Origin: Myxococcales bacterium
GTDB lineage: Bacteria; Myxococcota_A; Polyangia; Polyangiales; Houyiibacteriaceae
Length of the DNA stretch: 64,000 bases
Direction of reading: 5' to 3'
NCBI GenBank assembly: GCA_029861865.1
Contig: JAOTYL010000001.1
Span: 258,066-322,065, forward strand
Shown: one piece after another, positions 9,415 to 17,782 of the stretch
Layout of the letters: the number at the start of each line of letters is the position of its first letter
Numbering within the stretch: the stretch's first letter is position 1
Made by a program: the position numbers and the translations under genes
The notes under the pieces: generated by a model
Seen by the model: the letters and a program-made list of their open reading frames with translations, nothing else
Databases searched by the model: none
Told to the model about the DNA's origin: nothing

Positions 9415-11202
9415 CTATTTCTCCTTCAACAGGACGCCGGGGTTCAATACCCAGTTGGGGTCGAGCGTTGATTTGAGTCCCGCAAGCGTCGTCTCGAAGA
9501 GCTCGCCGCGTTCCCGTTCGTACCACGGCCGATGATCGCGACCGACGGCGTGGTGATGGGTGATCGTGCCGCCGTTGTCGATGATGGCGTCGGACACGGC
9601 CGCCTTGATCGCGTCCCAGGTCTCCAACTGCTTGCCCGGCTCGGCCCACGCAAAGACCGTGTAGTACGGTGCCGGACCGTCCGGATAGAGGTGCGTGAAT
9701 CGGCAAGTAATGATCCCGCGTCCCCGGCAGTGCACATCAAACGCCTTCTGCGCGGCGCCAAGGACATTGGAATGAAACCTTTCGAATTGGTTCCAAGTGA
9801 CCGCGCTCTCGAACGTCTCGGAGATCATGCCCTTTTTCGCCATGACATCTCGGATGTAGGGCGCCCGGATGAAGTTGTTGCGCCAGTTACCCGCCGAGCC
9901 TTTTCGGACGGTCTGTTCGGTATGCCGAACCTTGCGCCGGTTGTATCGTCCGCCGTGCTTGCGGCAGACCTTGAGCGCCTGGGTCGTCATCGCTTGCTGC
10001 GGGTAGTGTTCAGACTCGAACCCGAGGATCAGCATCGCGTGTTTTCCGTCACCAAGGCCCATCGCGACTGCTTCCATCCGACTGACCAAGCGGCAGTTCA
10101 CCGGATACAACTTGCCTTGTGAAAGCTCGCGAACCGCTCCGGCGCCATCCATGAAGTCCTCGAACTTCACGGTGACCGAGGAGCGATAGCGCGGGCGGGC
10201 GTGCAGCCGAATCCATGCTTCGGTGATGACCCCGAGCGTACCCTCCGAGCCGAGCCACAATCGCTCCTGACTCGGTCCTGCGCCGGACGCGGGCAAACGA
10301 CGCGTGGTGTGGATGCCCTTCGGCGTGACGACGCGCACCGATTCGACGATGTCGTCGATGTGCGTGTAGAGCGTGCAGTAGTGACCGCCGGCGCGCGTGG
10401 CGATCCAACCGCCGAGCGTCGAGAACTCGAAACTCTGCGGATAAAACCGCGGGCTCAATCCATAGGGCTTGAGTGCCGCCTCGAGTGCCGGGCCGAAGAT
10501 GCCCGCTTGCACGCGGGCTGCGCGCGACACTTCGTCCACTTCGAGCACTTGGTTGAAGTTGCGCATGTCGAGCGAGATGGTGCCTTTGTATTTCTGCGAC
10601 CTGGTGGGCTCGACGCCGCCAACGACGCTGGTGCCGCCACCGTAGGGCGTCAGGCTCACTTGCTCTTCCTCGCAAAACCGGATCAGCGCCAGGATCTGAT
10701 CCTCGGTGTTCGGGAACGCGACGTAGTCGGTTGGGTTGTCGTACAGGCGGTGTAGGCCACGGACGATGTCGCGATACGCTAGGCCGTAGCTGTGCGAAAC
10801 GCGCTCGTGCTTGTCGTCCGTGCAGAATGGCCTAAAGTGGGCAGGAAGCGCGAACCGGGGAGCCCGAAGGGTGATGTCCTCTAGCCGCGGCGCTGGAGTA
10901 TCCACGAAGTCATCGAGACCGAAGCGCGCCTTGATGAACTCGAGCAACACCTCCACCATCCGCGGGTCTGGTCCGTCATCCTCGTAGCCCCATCCCCAGA
11001 AACTCCGTATTCGTGCGCCAGTCGCTTTGGGGGCCGCGGAGTCCCGACCCATCATTGCGGCGAGAGCCTCTTGTGCCGCCCGAAGATCTGTCAGTGCGTC
11101 GCCCGAGCGTTTCGCATTCCACTCGCTGGCATGACGAGCAAGGACGCGACCGACCGCGGATAGAAGCTGTTTCTGATCGTCGTTCGGGAGAATCGATCCC
11201 AT
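9415..11202 (-). CDS. FAD-binding oxidase, alkylglycerone-phosphate synthase (AGPS)-like
   Basis: A 595-residue vanillyl-alcohol-oxidase-type flavoprotein. The FAD PP-loop region is YVAFPNTEDQILALIRFCEE and TPYGGGTSVVGGVEP; the second FAD segment is SFEFSTLGGWIATRAGGHYC; a histidine-rich active-site motif ITHHHAVGRDHRPWY near the C-terminus matches AGPS enzymes ('HHHGVG'), as does the N-terminal FWGWGYEDDGPDPRM. AGPS exchanges the acyl chain of acyl-DHAP for a fatty alcohol and makes the ether bond of ether lipids. Myxobacteria are known to make ether lipids, but bacterial AGPS-like proteins also include unassigned dehydrogenases. Start ATG 11202-11200. Stands alone; no fatty alcohol-forming gene is adjacent. 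Confidence 0.88.
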   Translation of the reverse strand: MGSILPNDDQKQLLSAVGRVLARHASEWNAKRSGDALTDLRAAQEALAAMMGRDSAAPKATGARIRSFWGWGYEDDGPDPRMVEVLLEFIKARFGLDDFVDTPAPRLEDITLRAPRFALPAHFRPFCTDDKHERVSHSYGLAYRDIVRGLHRLYDNPTDYVAFPNTEDQILALIRFCEEEQVSLTPYGGGTSVVGGVEPTRSQKYKGTISLDMRNFNQVLEVDEVSRAARVQAGIFGPALEAALKPYGLSPRFYPQSFEFSTLGGWIATRAGGHYCTLYTHIDDIVESVRVVTPKGIHTTRRLPASGAGPSQERLWLGSEGTLGVITEAWIRLHARPRYRSSVTVKFEDFMDGAGAVRELSQGKLYPVNCRLVSRMEAVAMGLGDGKHAMLILGFESEHYPQQAMTTQALKVCRKHGGRYNRRKVRHTEQTVRKGSAGNWRNNFIRAPYIRDVMAKKGMISETFESAVTWNQFERFHSNVLGAAQKAFDVHCRGRGIITCRFTHLYPDGPAPYYTVFAWAEPGKQLETWDAIKAAVSDAIIDNGGTITHHHAVGRDHRPWYERERGELFETTLAGLKSTLDPNWVLNPGVLLKEK

Positions 11203-11336
11203 GGTTGCGGTTGGACCTCACGATGGCAGATCCGCATCCGAGGTTTGTGGATGGGCAGGCGATTGTCAAAGGCGAAACCGTGTCTTGTCGTTTCGCAATG
11301 CCGATGCGTCCGAATCGTGAGCAGTGGTCCGGCGAC

Positions 11337-11666
11337 TCAGCCGGGAACCGCTGGCACGGGCACCTTGCTGTCTCTGCCTTCATGATCGAGGGTGACGTGG
11401 AGCGAGCCGGTCAGCACCCCTTCCCAAGGCCCTCGCAGGGTTTCGAACGCGCTCTCATCGAGGTCGAGCGACGCCTCGAGCAGTGCGTCGACAAGCAGCT
11501 GACGGTGGTCCCCCTCCATGTCCCAGTGCACGACCAAGGCCAAACCGCCCAGTTGATGGGCTTCGGTCAAGAACACATGGGCTTTCGCAAAGGCTCTTTC
11601 GACCGCTTGAAGCGCCTCGGCGGCAGTCGCATGCATGGTGGCCGTAAGCGCACAATCGTCAGTCAC
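11337..11666 (-). CDS. Conserved-looking hypothetical protein, about 109 aa
   Basis: The frame from a GTG at 11666-11664 reads MTDDCALTATMHATAAEALQ and continues with an amphipathic helix and an alternating beta pattern (GGLALVVHWDMEGDHRQLLV), ending PVPAVPG. No family recognised. A longer version to 11780 is possible but starts in sequence that looks intergenic (upstream of the divergent rubredoxin). The opposite-strand frame 11013-11681 is judged a shadow because it also covers the start of the AGPS-like gene. Confidence 0.5.
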   Translation of the reverse strand: MTDDCALTATMHATAAEALQAVERAFAKAHVFLTEAHQLGGLALVVHWDMEGDHRQLLVDALLEASLDLDESAFETLRGPWEGVLTGSLHVTLDHEGRDSKVPVPAVPG

Positions 11667-11747
11667 GATGGTGCAGTATAGCAGCCTGCGATGGCGCGTA
11701 TCCACGCGTTGACCTGACGGCGCCTCGGCGATAGTACCAGCCGAGTT

Positions 11748-11912
11748 ATGCGTAAGTGGCGATGCATTATCTGTAACCACATCTACGATGAGGCTGAGGG
11801 TGATCCGGATAGCGGCGTTTCGCCGGGCACGAAGATGGAAGATGTGCCCGACGATTGGTGCTGCCCCGACTGCGGTGCTGAAAAAGCGGATTTCGAGCTC
11901 ATCGAAGAGTAG
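11748..11912 (+). CDS. Rubredoxin
   Basis: A 54-residue protein, the classic rubredoxin length, opening [20 protein letters not shown]. It has both iron-binding knuckles: C6-x2-C9 and C39-x2-C42 ([13 protein letters not shown]), with the family's Tyr-Asp-x-x-x-Gly-Asp and P-D-D-W-x-C-P. A single Fe(Cys)4 centre carries one electron. It lies 45 bp upstream of a di-iron-type 'metal-dependent hydrolase', which may be its electron acceptor, as rubredoxins often serve di-iron hydroxylases. The ATG is at 11748; no strong ribosome site was seen. Confidence 0.93.
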   Translation: MRKWRCIICNHIYDEAEGDPDSGVSPGTKMEDVPDDWCCPDCGAEKADFELIEE

Positions 11913-11957
11913 CCACTAGATCTATTGCTCGGCCGGCGGTACCGTACTGGTACAAAC

Positions 11958-12854
11958 ATGGCTGCCCACCCGATGGACAACATCCCGGTGCGGAGGCTGC
12001 GGTTCAAGTTGGACGAGGATGGCGCCCACGAAGAGCACCATCCGATCTGGAGCCGCAGTTGTCCGGATTTCTCGATGTTCATCAACGCTCTCGGGATTCA
12101 CGTCCCCTATTTCGAGCGCTTCTTGGTGGAAGTCATGCGCAAGTACCGGGGCGAGCTGACGGATCCGAAGCTCGCTGAGGATGTGCATGCGATCATGGGC
12201 CAGGAAGCGTTTCATGCGTTCAACTTCGTCGGTTGGAACAAGGCCATGGCGCATCGCTATCCTCGAGTCGCGGAGCTGGATGAGGAAGCGCGGGTTCACT
12301 TCGAAGATGCGCTCGCCACGCGAGACAAGAAGTTTCAGATCGGATTCACCGCGGGCTACGAGACGTTCACCTATCTTGGCGGAATGATCGTTCTCGATCG
12401 CTACGAGGAGTTCATGGCCGATGCAGATCCCAAAATGCGAGCCCTATGGGTTTGGCATCAGGTGGAGGAAGTCGAACATGGCGCGGTCGCGTTCGATTTC
12501 TACAAGGCGTTCTATGCGAAACACGAATGGTATCGTCGCTGGATGGTGCTTTACGCCTTTGGGCACATCCTGCGTGAGACCTTCAAGGGGTATGCAGCGA
12601 TGGTTCGGACCGAAGGGTATTATCGCAAGCCGCTACGCGCGCTCCGGGCCTGGAAGTTCTTTCTCTCCTTTGGGTTGAATTTGGCGTATGCAGCCCTTCC
12701 AGTGCTCTCTCGCAAGTACCACCCTCGAAATCACCCCATTTGCAACGAAGCGCAGAACGACGTGGCGGTTGCCTGGCGGGAGCGTATTGCGGGGGGAGCG
12801 GATCCCCATAGTCTCACCGACGGCGACGTGGAACAGATGCTGAAGCGCGCTTAG
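11958..12854 (+). CDS. Predicted metal-dependent hydrolase / di-iron ferritin-like protein (PF10118 type)
   Basis: About 298 residues from the ATG at 11958 (MAAHPMDNIPVRRLRFKLDE); the frame can be extended to a TTG at 11925 but that lies directly after the rubredoxin stop. Likely metal ligands are arranged as in helical di-iron proteins: FERFLVEVMRKY, then IMGQEAFHAFNF, YETFTYLGG, and HQVEEVEHGAVAFDFYKAF (E-x2-H twice). Proteins of this family are called metal-dependent hydrolases, but the E/H pattern fits an oxidative di-iron site equally well. The adjacent rubredoxin supports a redox role (inference). The C-terminal half has hydrophobic stretches suggesting membrane association. Confidence 0.8.
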   Translation: MAAHPMDNIPVRRLRFKLDEDGAHEEHHPIWSRSCPDFSMFINALGIHVPYFERFLVEVMRKYRGELTDPKLAEDVHAIMGQEAFHAFNFVGWNKAMAHRYPRVAELDEEARVHFEDALATRDKKFQIGFTAGYETFTYLGGMIVLDRYEEFMADADPKMRALWVWHQVEEVEHGAVAFDFYKAFYAKHEWYRRWMVLYAFGHILRETFKGYAAMVRTEGYYRKPLRALRAWKFFLSFGLNLAYAALPVLSRKYHPRNHPICNEAQNDVAVAWRERIAGGADPHSLTDGDVEQMLKRA

Positions 12855-12880
12855 CGCCAAAACAGGGAAGGAAGGTTTGG

Positions 12881-13390
12881 ATGAATACTGACCTCTCGGC
12901 GCGGGGGACCGAACGACTGCAACGCCAGGTGATCGGCCACGGGATGCTGGTCTTGTTGATAGGCCTAGTCGCGGGCGTGCTCTTAACGTTCTCCCTGCTC
13001 GGCGCAGTAGCGTTGTGGCCGTTCCCGACCTGGGAGGTCACCGTGCCCGGGTCGACGCGGGGCTGGGTGTCGGCTCACGTCGGCGGGATCCTCAACGGCG
13101 TGATGATCGCAGGTCTCGCGCTGCTCATGGGTAAGCTCAACCTACAGGGACGCGGGGCATTTTGGACAGGCTGGGGACTGATCATCGTCGGTTGGGGCAA
13201 TACGCTCTTTTACTGGGCGGCCAATTTATCGGCCAACCGAGGGTTGTCCCCAGCCGCTACGACCCACGGCGAGGGCGGCGTCTGGGCCGCGCTCGCCTAC
13301 GTTGGAGGAGTGGTCGGCATGGTGTTTGCGTTCATCGTCGTCGTGATCCTCGCGCGTGCCGCCTTCGAAGCCGCCCGCGCCATCGAGTGA
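12881..13390 (+). CDS. Styrene-oxide-isomerase (StyC)-like membrane protein
   Basis: A 169-residue, four-helix membrane protein, the same length as StyC. It shares the StyC signature run: GHGMLVLLIGL at the start, VPGSTRGWVSAHVGGILNG, then GWGNTLFY and NRGLSP. StyC is a haem-b trimer that isomerises epoxides to aldehydes (Meinwald rearrangement). Residues I recall as haem ligand His58 and catalytic Asn64 and Tyr103 correspond here to H66, N72 and Y111 with exactly the same spacing; the Asp at StyC 95 is Val103 here. Starts 26 bp after the di-iron-like gene with GGAAGGAAGG as ribosome site, so it may rearrange an epoxide made nearby (inference). Confidence 0.78.
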   Translation: MNTDLSARGTERLQRQVIGHGMLVLLIGLVAGVLLTFSLLGAVALWPFPTWEVTVPGSTRGWVSAHVGGILNGVMIAGLALLMGKLNLQGRGAFWTGWGLIIVGWGNTLFYWAANLSANRGLSPAATTHGEGGVWAALAYVGGVVGMVFAFIVVVILARAAFEAARAIE

Positions 13391-13412
13391 GTCGGCCAAC
13401 TGCGGCGCGCGA

Positions 13413-13442
13413 TGCGATCGGTGCGATAAGTGAGCGATCGCA
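13413..13442. terminator. Weak hairpin after the StyC-like gene
   Basis: TGCGATCG and CGATCGCA form a perfect 8-bp stem around a 14-nt loop, 20 bp after the stop. No run of T follows, so termination strength is doubtful. The remaining sequence to 13549 shows no gene. Confidence 0.35.
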
Positions 13443-13549
13443 CAACAAATCGTAGCCTTCGAGGGTCTCGGATCGGCCCAAGACGCTTGAAAATCGTCCC
13501 GAGACGGTGGTAGCGTCGAAATCCCCCCCTTGGCTGTTCGGAGGCCCCC

Positions 13550-15628
13550 ATGCCCGGTTCCCGTTTGTTGTCTTCCCTGGTCTTGAGCATGGCGCTCGTA
13601 TTCGCCGTCGCAGGATGCGCTACCAACACTGAAGGCGAGTCTGGCTCGCTCTCGCTGGAGCTCGTCATCAATGGCGACGCCGAAATCGATGAAGTGCAGT
13701 GGTCGATCACCCGCGGAGGCGAGGAGATCAAGTCGGGCACCATCAACACCAGCGCCAACGGAGCGACGGCTTCAGTCCAAGCGTACGGGCTCGAGCCGGG
13801 GGATGGCTACACGATCACGCTGGAAGCGGTGTCTCCCGAAAAGGAGACGACCTGCAAGGGCTCGGCAATGTTCGACATCAAGGTCGGCGAGGTGACCGAA
13901 GTGGACGTCATGATGAACTGCAAGCCGCCACGGCGTTTCGGTGCCGTGCGAGTCAACGGCGAGCTCAACATCTGCCCGTACATCAACTGGGCCGATGTGT
14001 CGCCGTTGGAGACTTCGGTTGGCAACGATATTGATCTCTTCGCGATGGCGACCGACGACGAGGGCGACCCGATCTTCTACATGTGGAGCTCGGGCAGCGG
14101 CGTCATCGCCGACCCGATCGCCCAGTCGACCACCTATACTTGCACCGCGGTCGGTGACGACGCGATCACAATTCTCGTGACCGATGACGGCGGCACGCAC
14201 TGCATGGACATGCACACCGTCCCCATCGAATGCTTCGCGGGCGATGGGGAGCCCTGCGAGGGGGTGATCTGTGAAGACACCGGCAACGAGTGCACCACAG
14301 CGGCATGCAACTCAGGCACCGGCTTCTGCGAAACCTCGAACGTCGCCGACAACACCGACTGCGACGGTGGCGCCGGGATGTGCATGGGTGGTGAGTGCGT
14401 CCCCAAGGAGCTCTGCATGGATGTCGTCTGCGAAGACGACGGCAACGAGTGCACGGACGAGGCTTGCAATCCGGCGGACGGAATGTGTGAAACTTCGAAC
14501 AACAGCAACGCGTGCAACGACGACACCGGCACTTGCAGCGAAGGCGTTTGCGTGCCGAACCCAGAGTGCACGGTGGACGGGGACTGCCCGGCCACTGGCA
14601 ACGAATGCATCGACGCGGCGTGTAACGCGGGAACCTGCGGGACCTCGAACAACACCAATGCGTGCGACGGCGGAGACGGGACCTGCGACGCAGGCGTTTG
14701 CGTGCCGAACCCAGAGTGCGCGGTGGACGGGGACTGCCCGGCCACTGGCAACGAGTGCATCGACCCGGTGTGTAACGCGGGAACCTGTGAGACATCGAAC
14801 AACACCAACGCGTGCGACGACGACACCGGCACTTGCCAAGACGGCCAGTGCGTGACGACCGACCCGTGCGCAGGCGTCGTTTGTGACGACACGGGCAACG
14901 ACTGCACCGTGGCGGAGTGCAACCCCGCGAACGGTCTGTGCGAAGAGTCGAACGTGGCCGACGAAACCGCCTGCAACAATGACGGCGGCAAGTGCAACGC
15001 CGGCTTCTGCGTGCCGGCCCCGACGGCCAACGGCTTCATCAAGACGCTGGACCCCAACGCCGGTTTCAGCGTGAGCGCATCCAATACTCAAGATACGACG
15101 AACCTGCCGGATAGCTGGGGCGGCTTCACGCTCCCCCTGGTGATCACCCAAGACCTCGTAGGCCATATCCTGCAGTTTGGCTTCCAGACGAACGCGTCGA
15201 ACTTCGACAATACCAACAACTTCTACGACAACGTCGTGCTCAACGATCCCGCGGTCCTTTACACACAGGACTTCAATGGGCTCGACATTACAGCCAGTAC
15301 GGTAGGTGACGGATGGGCGTTTTTCGTCAATGTGTTTGACAGCGCCGGTACCCGTAAGTTTGGCTATGGCGGGGCCGCGCCCAACGGCACCGGCTTTATC
15401 TCGGGGATAGTTTCCGGACAAGGCGGTCTGGAGCAAGAACCCCAACAACTCAGCGTCTTCAGTGACTACAATTGCTGCGGTCTCGGCGGTACGAACGAAG
15501 AAGGTCACGGCAACGGAACTGACCTGGTCGAGACCAACGTTTTCCAAGAACGCACGATTGCAGCGGAGGATGTCGGCAAAACCTTCGAATTCATCTTCCA
15601 GGCCAAAGCCGGCAATATCGGACAGTGA
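13550..15628 (+). CDS. Cys-rich repeat lipoprotein with C-terminal permuted CBM-like module (P1)
   Basis: A 692-residue predicted lipoprotein: signal peptide with lipobox VAGC (Cys23), a beta-rich N-terminal region (25-225), about five Cys-rich units (230-490) of the form NECxDxxCNxGTCETSNNTNAC...GTCxxGxCVPxPEC, and a C-terminal ~205-residue module (from ANGFIKTLDPNAGFSVSA to the end). The last module is shared with the lipoproteins at 23563, 36170 and 40612. The first half of the module ends FYDNVVL and the second half begins YTQDFNGLD...GDGW, the reverse of the normal CBM4/9-like order. Likely a surface carbohydrate-binding protein; no catalytic motif. Its last 631 bp are almost the same as those of the 23563 gene. 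Confidence 0.85.
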   Translation: MPGSRLLSSLVLSMALVFAVAGCATNTEGESGSLSLELVINGDAEIDEVQWSITRGGEEIKSGTINTSANGATASVQAYGLEPGDGYTITLEAVSPEKETTCKGSAMFDIKVGEVTEVDVMMNCKPPRRFGAVRVNGELNICPYINWADVSPLETSVGNDIDLFAMATDDEGDPIFYMWSSGSGVIADPIAQSTTYTCTAVGDDAITILVTDDGGTHCMDMHTVPIECFAGDGEPCEGVICEDTGNECTTAACNSGTGFCETSNVADNTDCDGGAGMCMGGECVPKELCMDVVCEDDGNECTDEACNPADGMCETSNNSNACNDDTGTCSEGVCVPNPECTVDGDCPATGNECIDAACNAGTCGTSNNTNACDGGDGTCDAGVCVPNPECAVDGDCPATGNECIDPVCNAGTCETSNNTNACDDDTGTCQDGQCVTTDPCAGVVCDDTGNDCTVAECNPANGLCEESNVADETACNNDGGKCNAGFCVPAPTANGFIKTLDPNAGFSVSASNTQDTTNLPDSWGGFTLPLVITQDLVGHILQFGFQTNASNFDNTNNFYDNVVLNDPAVLYTQDFNGLDITASTVGDGWAFFVNVFDSAGTRKFGYGGAAPNGTGFISGIVSGQGGLEQEPQQLSVFSDYNCCGLGGTNEEGHGNGTDLVETNVFQERTIAAEDVGKTFEFIFQAKAGNIGQ
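14544..14843 (+). repeat. Tandem 150-bp repeat coding for a 50-residue Cys-rich unit
   Basis: Two adjacent 150-bp units (14544-14693, 14694-14843) encode nearly the same 50 residues beginning VCVPNPECTVDGDCPATGNE. Related units occur in the 23563-25830 gene. The repeat is coding and in frame. Confidence 0.8.
14998..15628 (+). repeat. Inverted duplication, copy 1 (C-terminal module of P1)
   Basis: This stretch is nearly the same as the reverse complement of 23563-24190 by direct reading, from GCCGGCTTCTGCGTGCCGG through the stop codon. It represents a recent duplication or gene conversion between the two lipoprotein genes. Confidence 0.8.
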
Positions 15629-15678
15629 TCCCGCCTGGGGCTCTTGGGAAGCCGGGTCCAGGCCGGATCATTTCTCTT

Positions 15679-15714
15679 GGTTGAGACCGACACCCTAGGC
15701 TGTCGGTCTTAACC
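15679..15714. terminator. Strong hairpin, probable terminator of the P1 gene
   Basis: GGTTGAGACCGACA pairs with TGTCGGTCTTAACC (14-bp arms, one mismatch) around an 8-nt loop, 50 bp after the P1 stop. No clear T-tract follows. It could act from either strand. Confidence 0.65.
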
Positions 15715-15830
15715 GAGACAAGCGGTTCGCCCAAGGGCTCGCCTTCAGGCACGCCAATTGTTACGGGGTGCGTCGCTGCTAGCCGCGCATGTCTTCGAGC
15801 TCGATGCCGCGGGTTTCATGCACCATCTTC

Positions 15831-15989
15831 ATGACAAAGATGATCATCCTCTTCGCGTTGTTCCTGAGCCTGTTTGCCTTAGACGTATTCGGTGAAGGCT
15901 ACGTAGGGGCGGTCTTATTCCCCGCCTTGGGCATCTTCTTCATCGTCTGGATGTGGGGGAGGTTTCCTGCGCCCAGCTCGCATTCATAG
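15831..15989 (+). CDS. Small membrane protein, possible remnant (DUF7670-like)
   Basis: The frame from ATG 15831 reads MTKMIILFALFLSLFALDVF then GEGYVGAVLFPALGIFFIVW, two hydrophobic segments split by an FALDVFGEGY motif, then a short polar tail. That motif is reminiscent of small integral membrane proteins in the DUF7670 group, but this copy is only about 52 residues, so it may be truncated. No ribosome site is obvious. Low certainty that it is expressed. Confidence 0.4.
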   Translation: MTKMIILFALFLSLFALDVFGEGYVGAVLFPALGIFFIVWMWGRFPAPSSHS

Positions 15990-16047
15990 CGGCCGAACGT
16001 GCTAGAGTCGCGCGGTGGCGCGGCGTTTGCGTCTAGGAGGATCGACT

Positions 16048-17007
16048 GTGTCTAAAACGCCTAACGACCATTTTCCCGTGAGCTCCCGGTCGAGCGCCGC
16101 CGTATCGCTCAGACGATCGGGTTACAAAGTGCCAGGGTTCCCTGGGCTTCTGGGTACAGATTTTTCCCAGATGCCGCGAGCGAAGAAGATCGAGCTCCTC
16201 CGGATAATCCTTCGGCAGAAGATCCATGGAATGTCGTTTAGCCCCTACATCGAGGGGCAGTCTCCTGGGACCGAGATCAGCGAGCACCAGATCCGCCAGC
16301 GGCTAGACATCATTCAGCCGTACACACACTGGATCCGAAGTTTCTCGTGTATCGAGGGCCACCAGGAAACGCCGCGCATCGCGCATGAGAACGGTCTCAG
16401 GACCATGGTCGGGGTCGGGTTGTCGGAGGACCTCGACATGAACGAGATGCAGCTCCGTAATGGAATCAAGGTCGCCCGTGCAGGGCATGCCAACATCCTT
16501 GCGGTCGGCAACGAAGTCATGCTGCGCGAAGACCTGACCGAGGACCAGCTAATCGATTACATTCAGCGCGCGAGGGCCGCCGTCCCCGGTGTCCCGGTGG
16601 GCACTGTCGATGCCTATTTCCTGTTCGAGAATCATCCCCGCGTGACCGCGGCCTGCGATACGCTGCTGGTCAATTGCTATCCCTTCTGGGAAAGCTGCCC
16701 CGCGGAGTATGCCCTGTTGTACATGAAAGAAATGTATCGACGGGCGCAGAACGTCGCGGATGGCAAGAAAGTCATTATCAGCGAGACCGGTTGGCCAACC
16801 GTCGGGTCTCCTTTCGGTGCGGCGATACCCTCTTACGACAATGCATTGGAGTACTTCATCAGGACTTACCAGTGGGCGCACACGGAGGGTATCGAGATCT
16901 TTTATTTCTCGTCGTTCGACGAAGCCTGGAAGGTCGGCGATGAGGGGGATGTCGGCGCCTACTGGGGGCTGTGGGACAAGGACGGCAACCTGAAGTATGA
17001 GCAGTAG
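16048..17007 (+). CDS. GH17 family beta-glucanase/transglycosidase, no signal peptide
   Basis: About 319 residues. The start is GTG 16048, set by AGGAGG at 16035-16040; the GTG at 16015 is upstream of this site. Clan GH-A residues of GH17 are clear: acid/base Glu156 in ILAVGNEVMLRED and nucleophile Glu246 in KKVIISETGWPTVGS, with LVNCYPFWE between them. GH17 enzymes act on beta-1,3-glucans by hydrolysis or glucan transfer. Unlike the other two GH17 proteins of this window there is no signal peptide or lipobox, so it should act in the cytoplasm unless exported otherwise. Its last 11 bases overlap the next gene (CBM9-like), so translation is coupled. Confidence 0.9.
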   Translation: MSKTPNDHFPVSSRSSAAVSLRRSGYKVPGFPGLLGTDFSQMPRAKKIELLRIILRQKIHGMSFSPYIEGQSPGTEISEHQIRQRLDIIQPYTHWIRSFSCIEGHQETPRIAHENGLRTMVGVGLSEDLDMNEMQLRNGIKVARAGHANILAVGNEVMLREDLTEDQLIDYIQRARAAVPGVPVGTVDAYFLFENHPRVTAACDTLLVNCYPFWESCPAEYALLYMKEMYRRAQNVADGKKVIISETGWPTVGSPFGAAIPSYDNALEYFIRTYQWAHTEGIEIFYFSSFDEAWKVGDEGDVGAYWGLWDKDGNLKYEQ

Positions 17008-17758
17008 AGCCATTTTGGGTTTTGTGATTGCAGTCACCTTGGCGCCTGCACCGGCGATCGCTTCGGCCAAACGCCTGACTCACTACCCGGGACGCAGCGA
17101 GTACCGTGCTCCCAAGGCCCAGCGTGCGCCCACGGTGGACGGCGTCGCCGATGAAGCGATCTGGAAGCGAGCTCGCTGGCACGAGCTCAAGCATCGCTGG
17201 CTCGGACCCGAGTATTCAGCCGAGGATTTCCAAGGTCGCTTCAAGGTGGTCTGGACCGCCGAGAGAATTTACATTCTCGCCGAGCTCGTCGACGACGTGT
17301 TGTTCGACGGCCACCGCGATCCGCTCGTCCAGTATTGGGACGACGACTGTCTGGAGATCTTCCTTGACGAGGACTACTCGGGCGGCAATCACCAATACAA
17401 TCACAACGCCTTTGCCTACCACATGTCGCTCGACAATCAGGCGATCGACATCGGCACCGACAAGTTACCGCGCAGCTACTCCCATCACGTGCAGAGCCGT
17501 TGGAAGGCGCATGGCCCCAAGATCGTCTGGGAGCTGGCGATAGACATCTACACGGACGACTACGTGGACGGTTCGGACAAAAACGTGCCGGTGAAGCTAT
17601 CTGCCGGCAAAGTGATGGGGCTAATGATCGCCTGGTGTGATAACGACGGCAGCGAGCTTCGTGAGAACTTCATAGGCTCTGAATCGGCGCCGGGGGAAGA
17701 AAAGGATCGTGGCTGGAAAGACGCGGGGCTGTTTGGTTCGCTGGTGCTGGTCGAGTGA
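16997..17758 (+). CDS. Secreted CBM9-like carbohydrate-binding protein
   Basis: A 253-residue protein with a Sec signal (MSSRAILGFVIAVTLAPAPA) and a CBM9/DOMON-type beta-sandwich: APTVDGVADEAIWKRARWHE, then FKVVWTAERIYILAELVDD, YWDDDCLEIFLDEDYSGGNH and a C-terminal KDAGLFGSLVLVE. The 'DGxxDEAIW...' and 'DDxxEIFLD' motifs are typical of CBM9-like domains that bind sugars or are attached to xylanases. There is no catalytic domain. The overlap with the GH17 gene (ATGAGCAGTAG) indicates a shared transcript although one product is exported and the other seems not to be. Confidence 0.85.
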   Translation: MSSRAILGFVIAVTLAPAPAIASAKRLTHYPGRSEYRAPKAQRAPTVDGVADEAIWKRARWHELKHRWLGPEYSAEDFQGRFKVVWTAERIYILAELVDDVLFDGHRDPLVQYWDDDCLEIFLDEDYSGGNHQYNHNAFAYHMSLDNQAIDIGTDKLPRSYSHHVQSRWKAHGPKIVWELAIDIYTDDYVDGSDKNVPVKLSAGKVMGLMIAWCDNDGSELRENFIGSESAPGEEKDRGWKDAGLFGSLVLVE

Positions 17759-17782
17759 ATCGCTCTCCGAGCTCAGTCCAGA

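Noticed and set aside
11013-11681. 222-codon + strand frame
   Set aside because: It overlaps the AGPS-like gene start and a better minus-strand frame; composition not protein-like.
14134-15547. Long minus-strand frames opposite the P1 gene
   Set aside because: They are shadows produced by the regular Cys-rich coding repeats of the + strand gene, and lack any domain.
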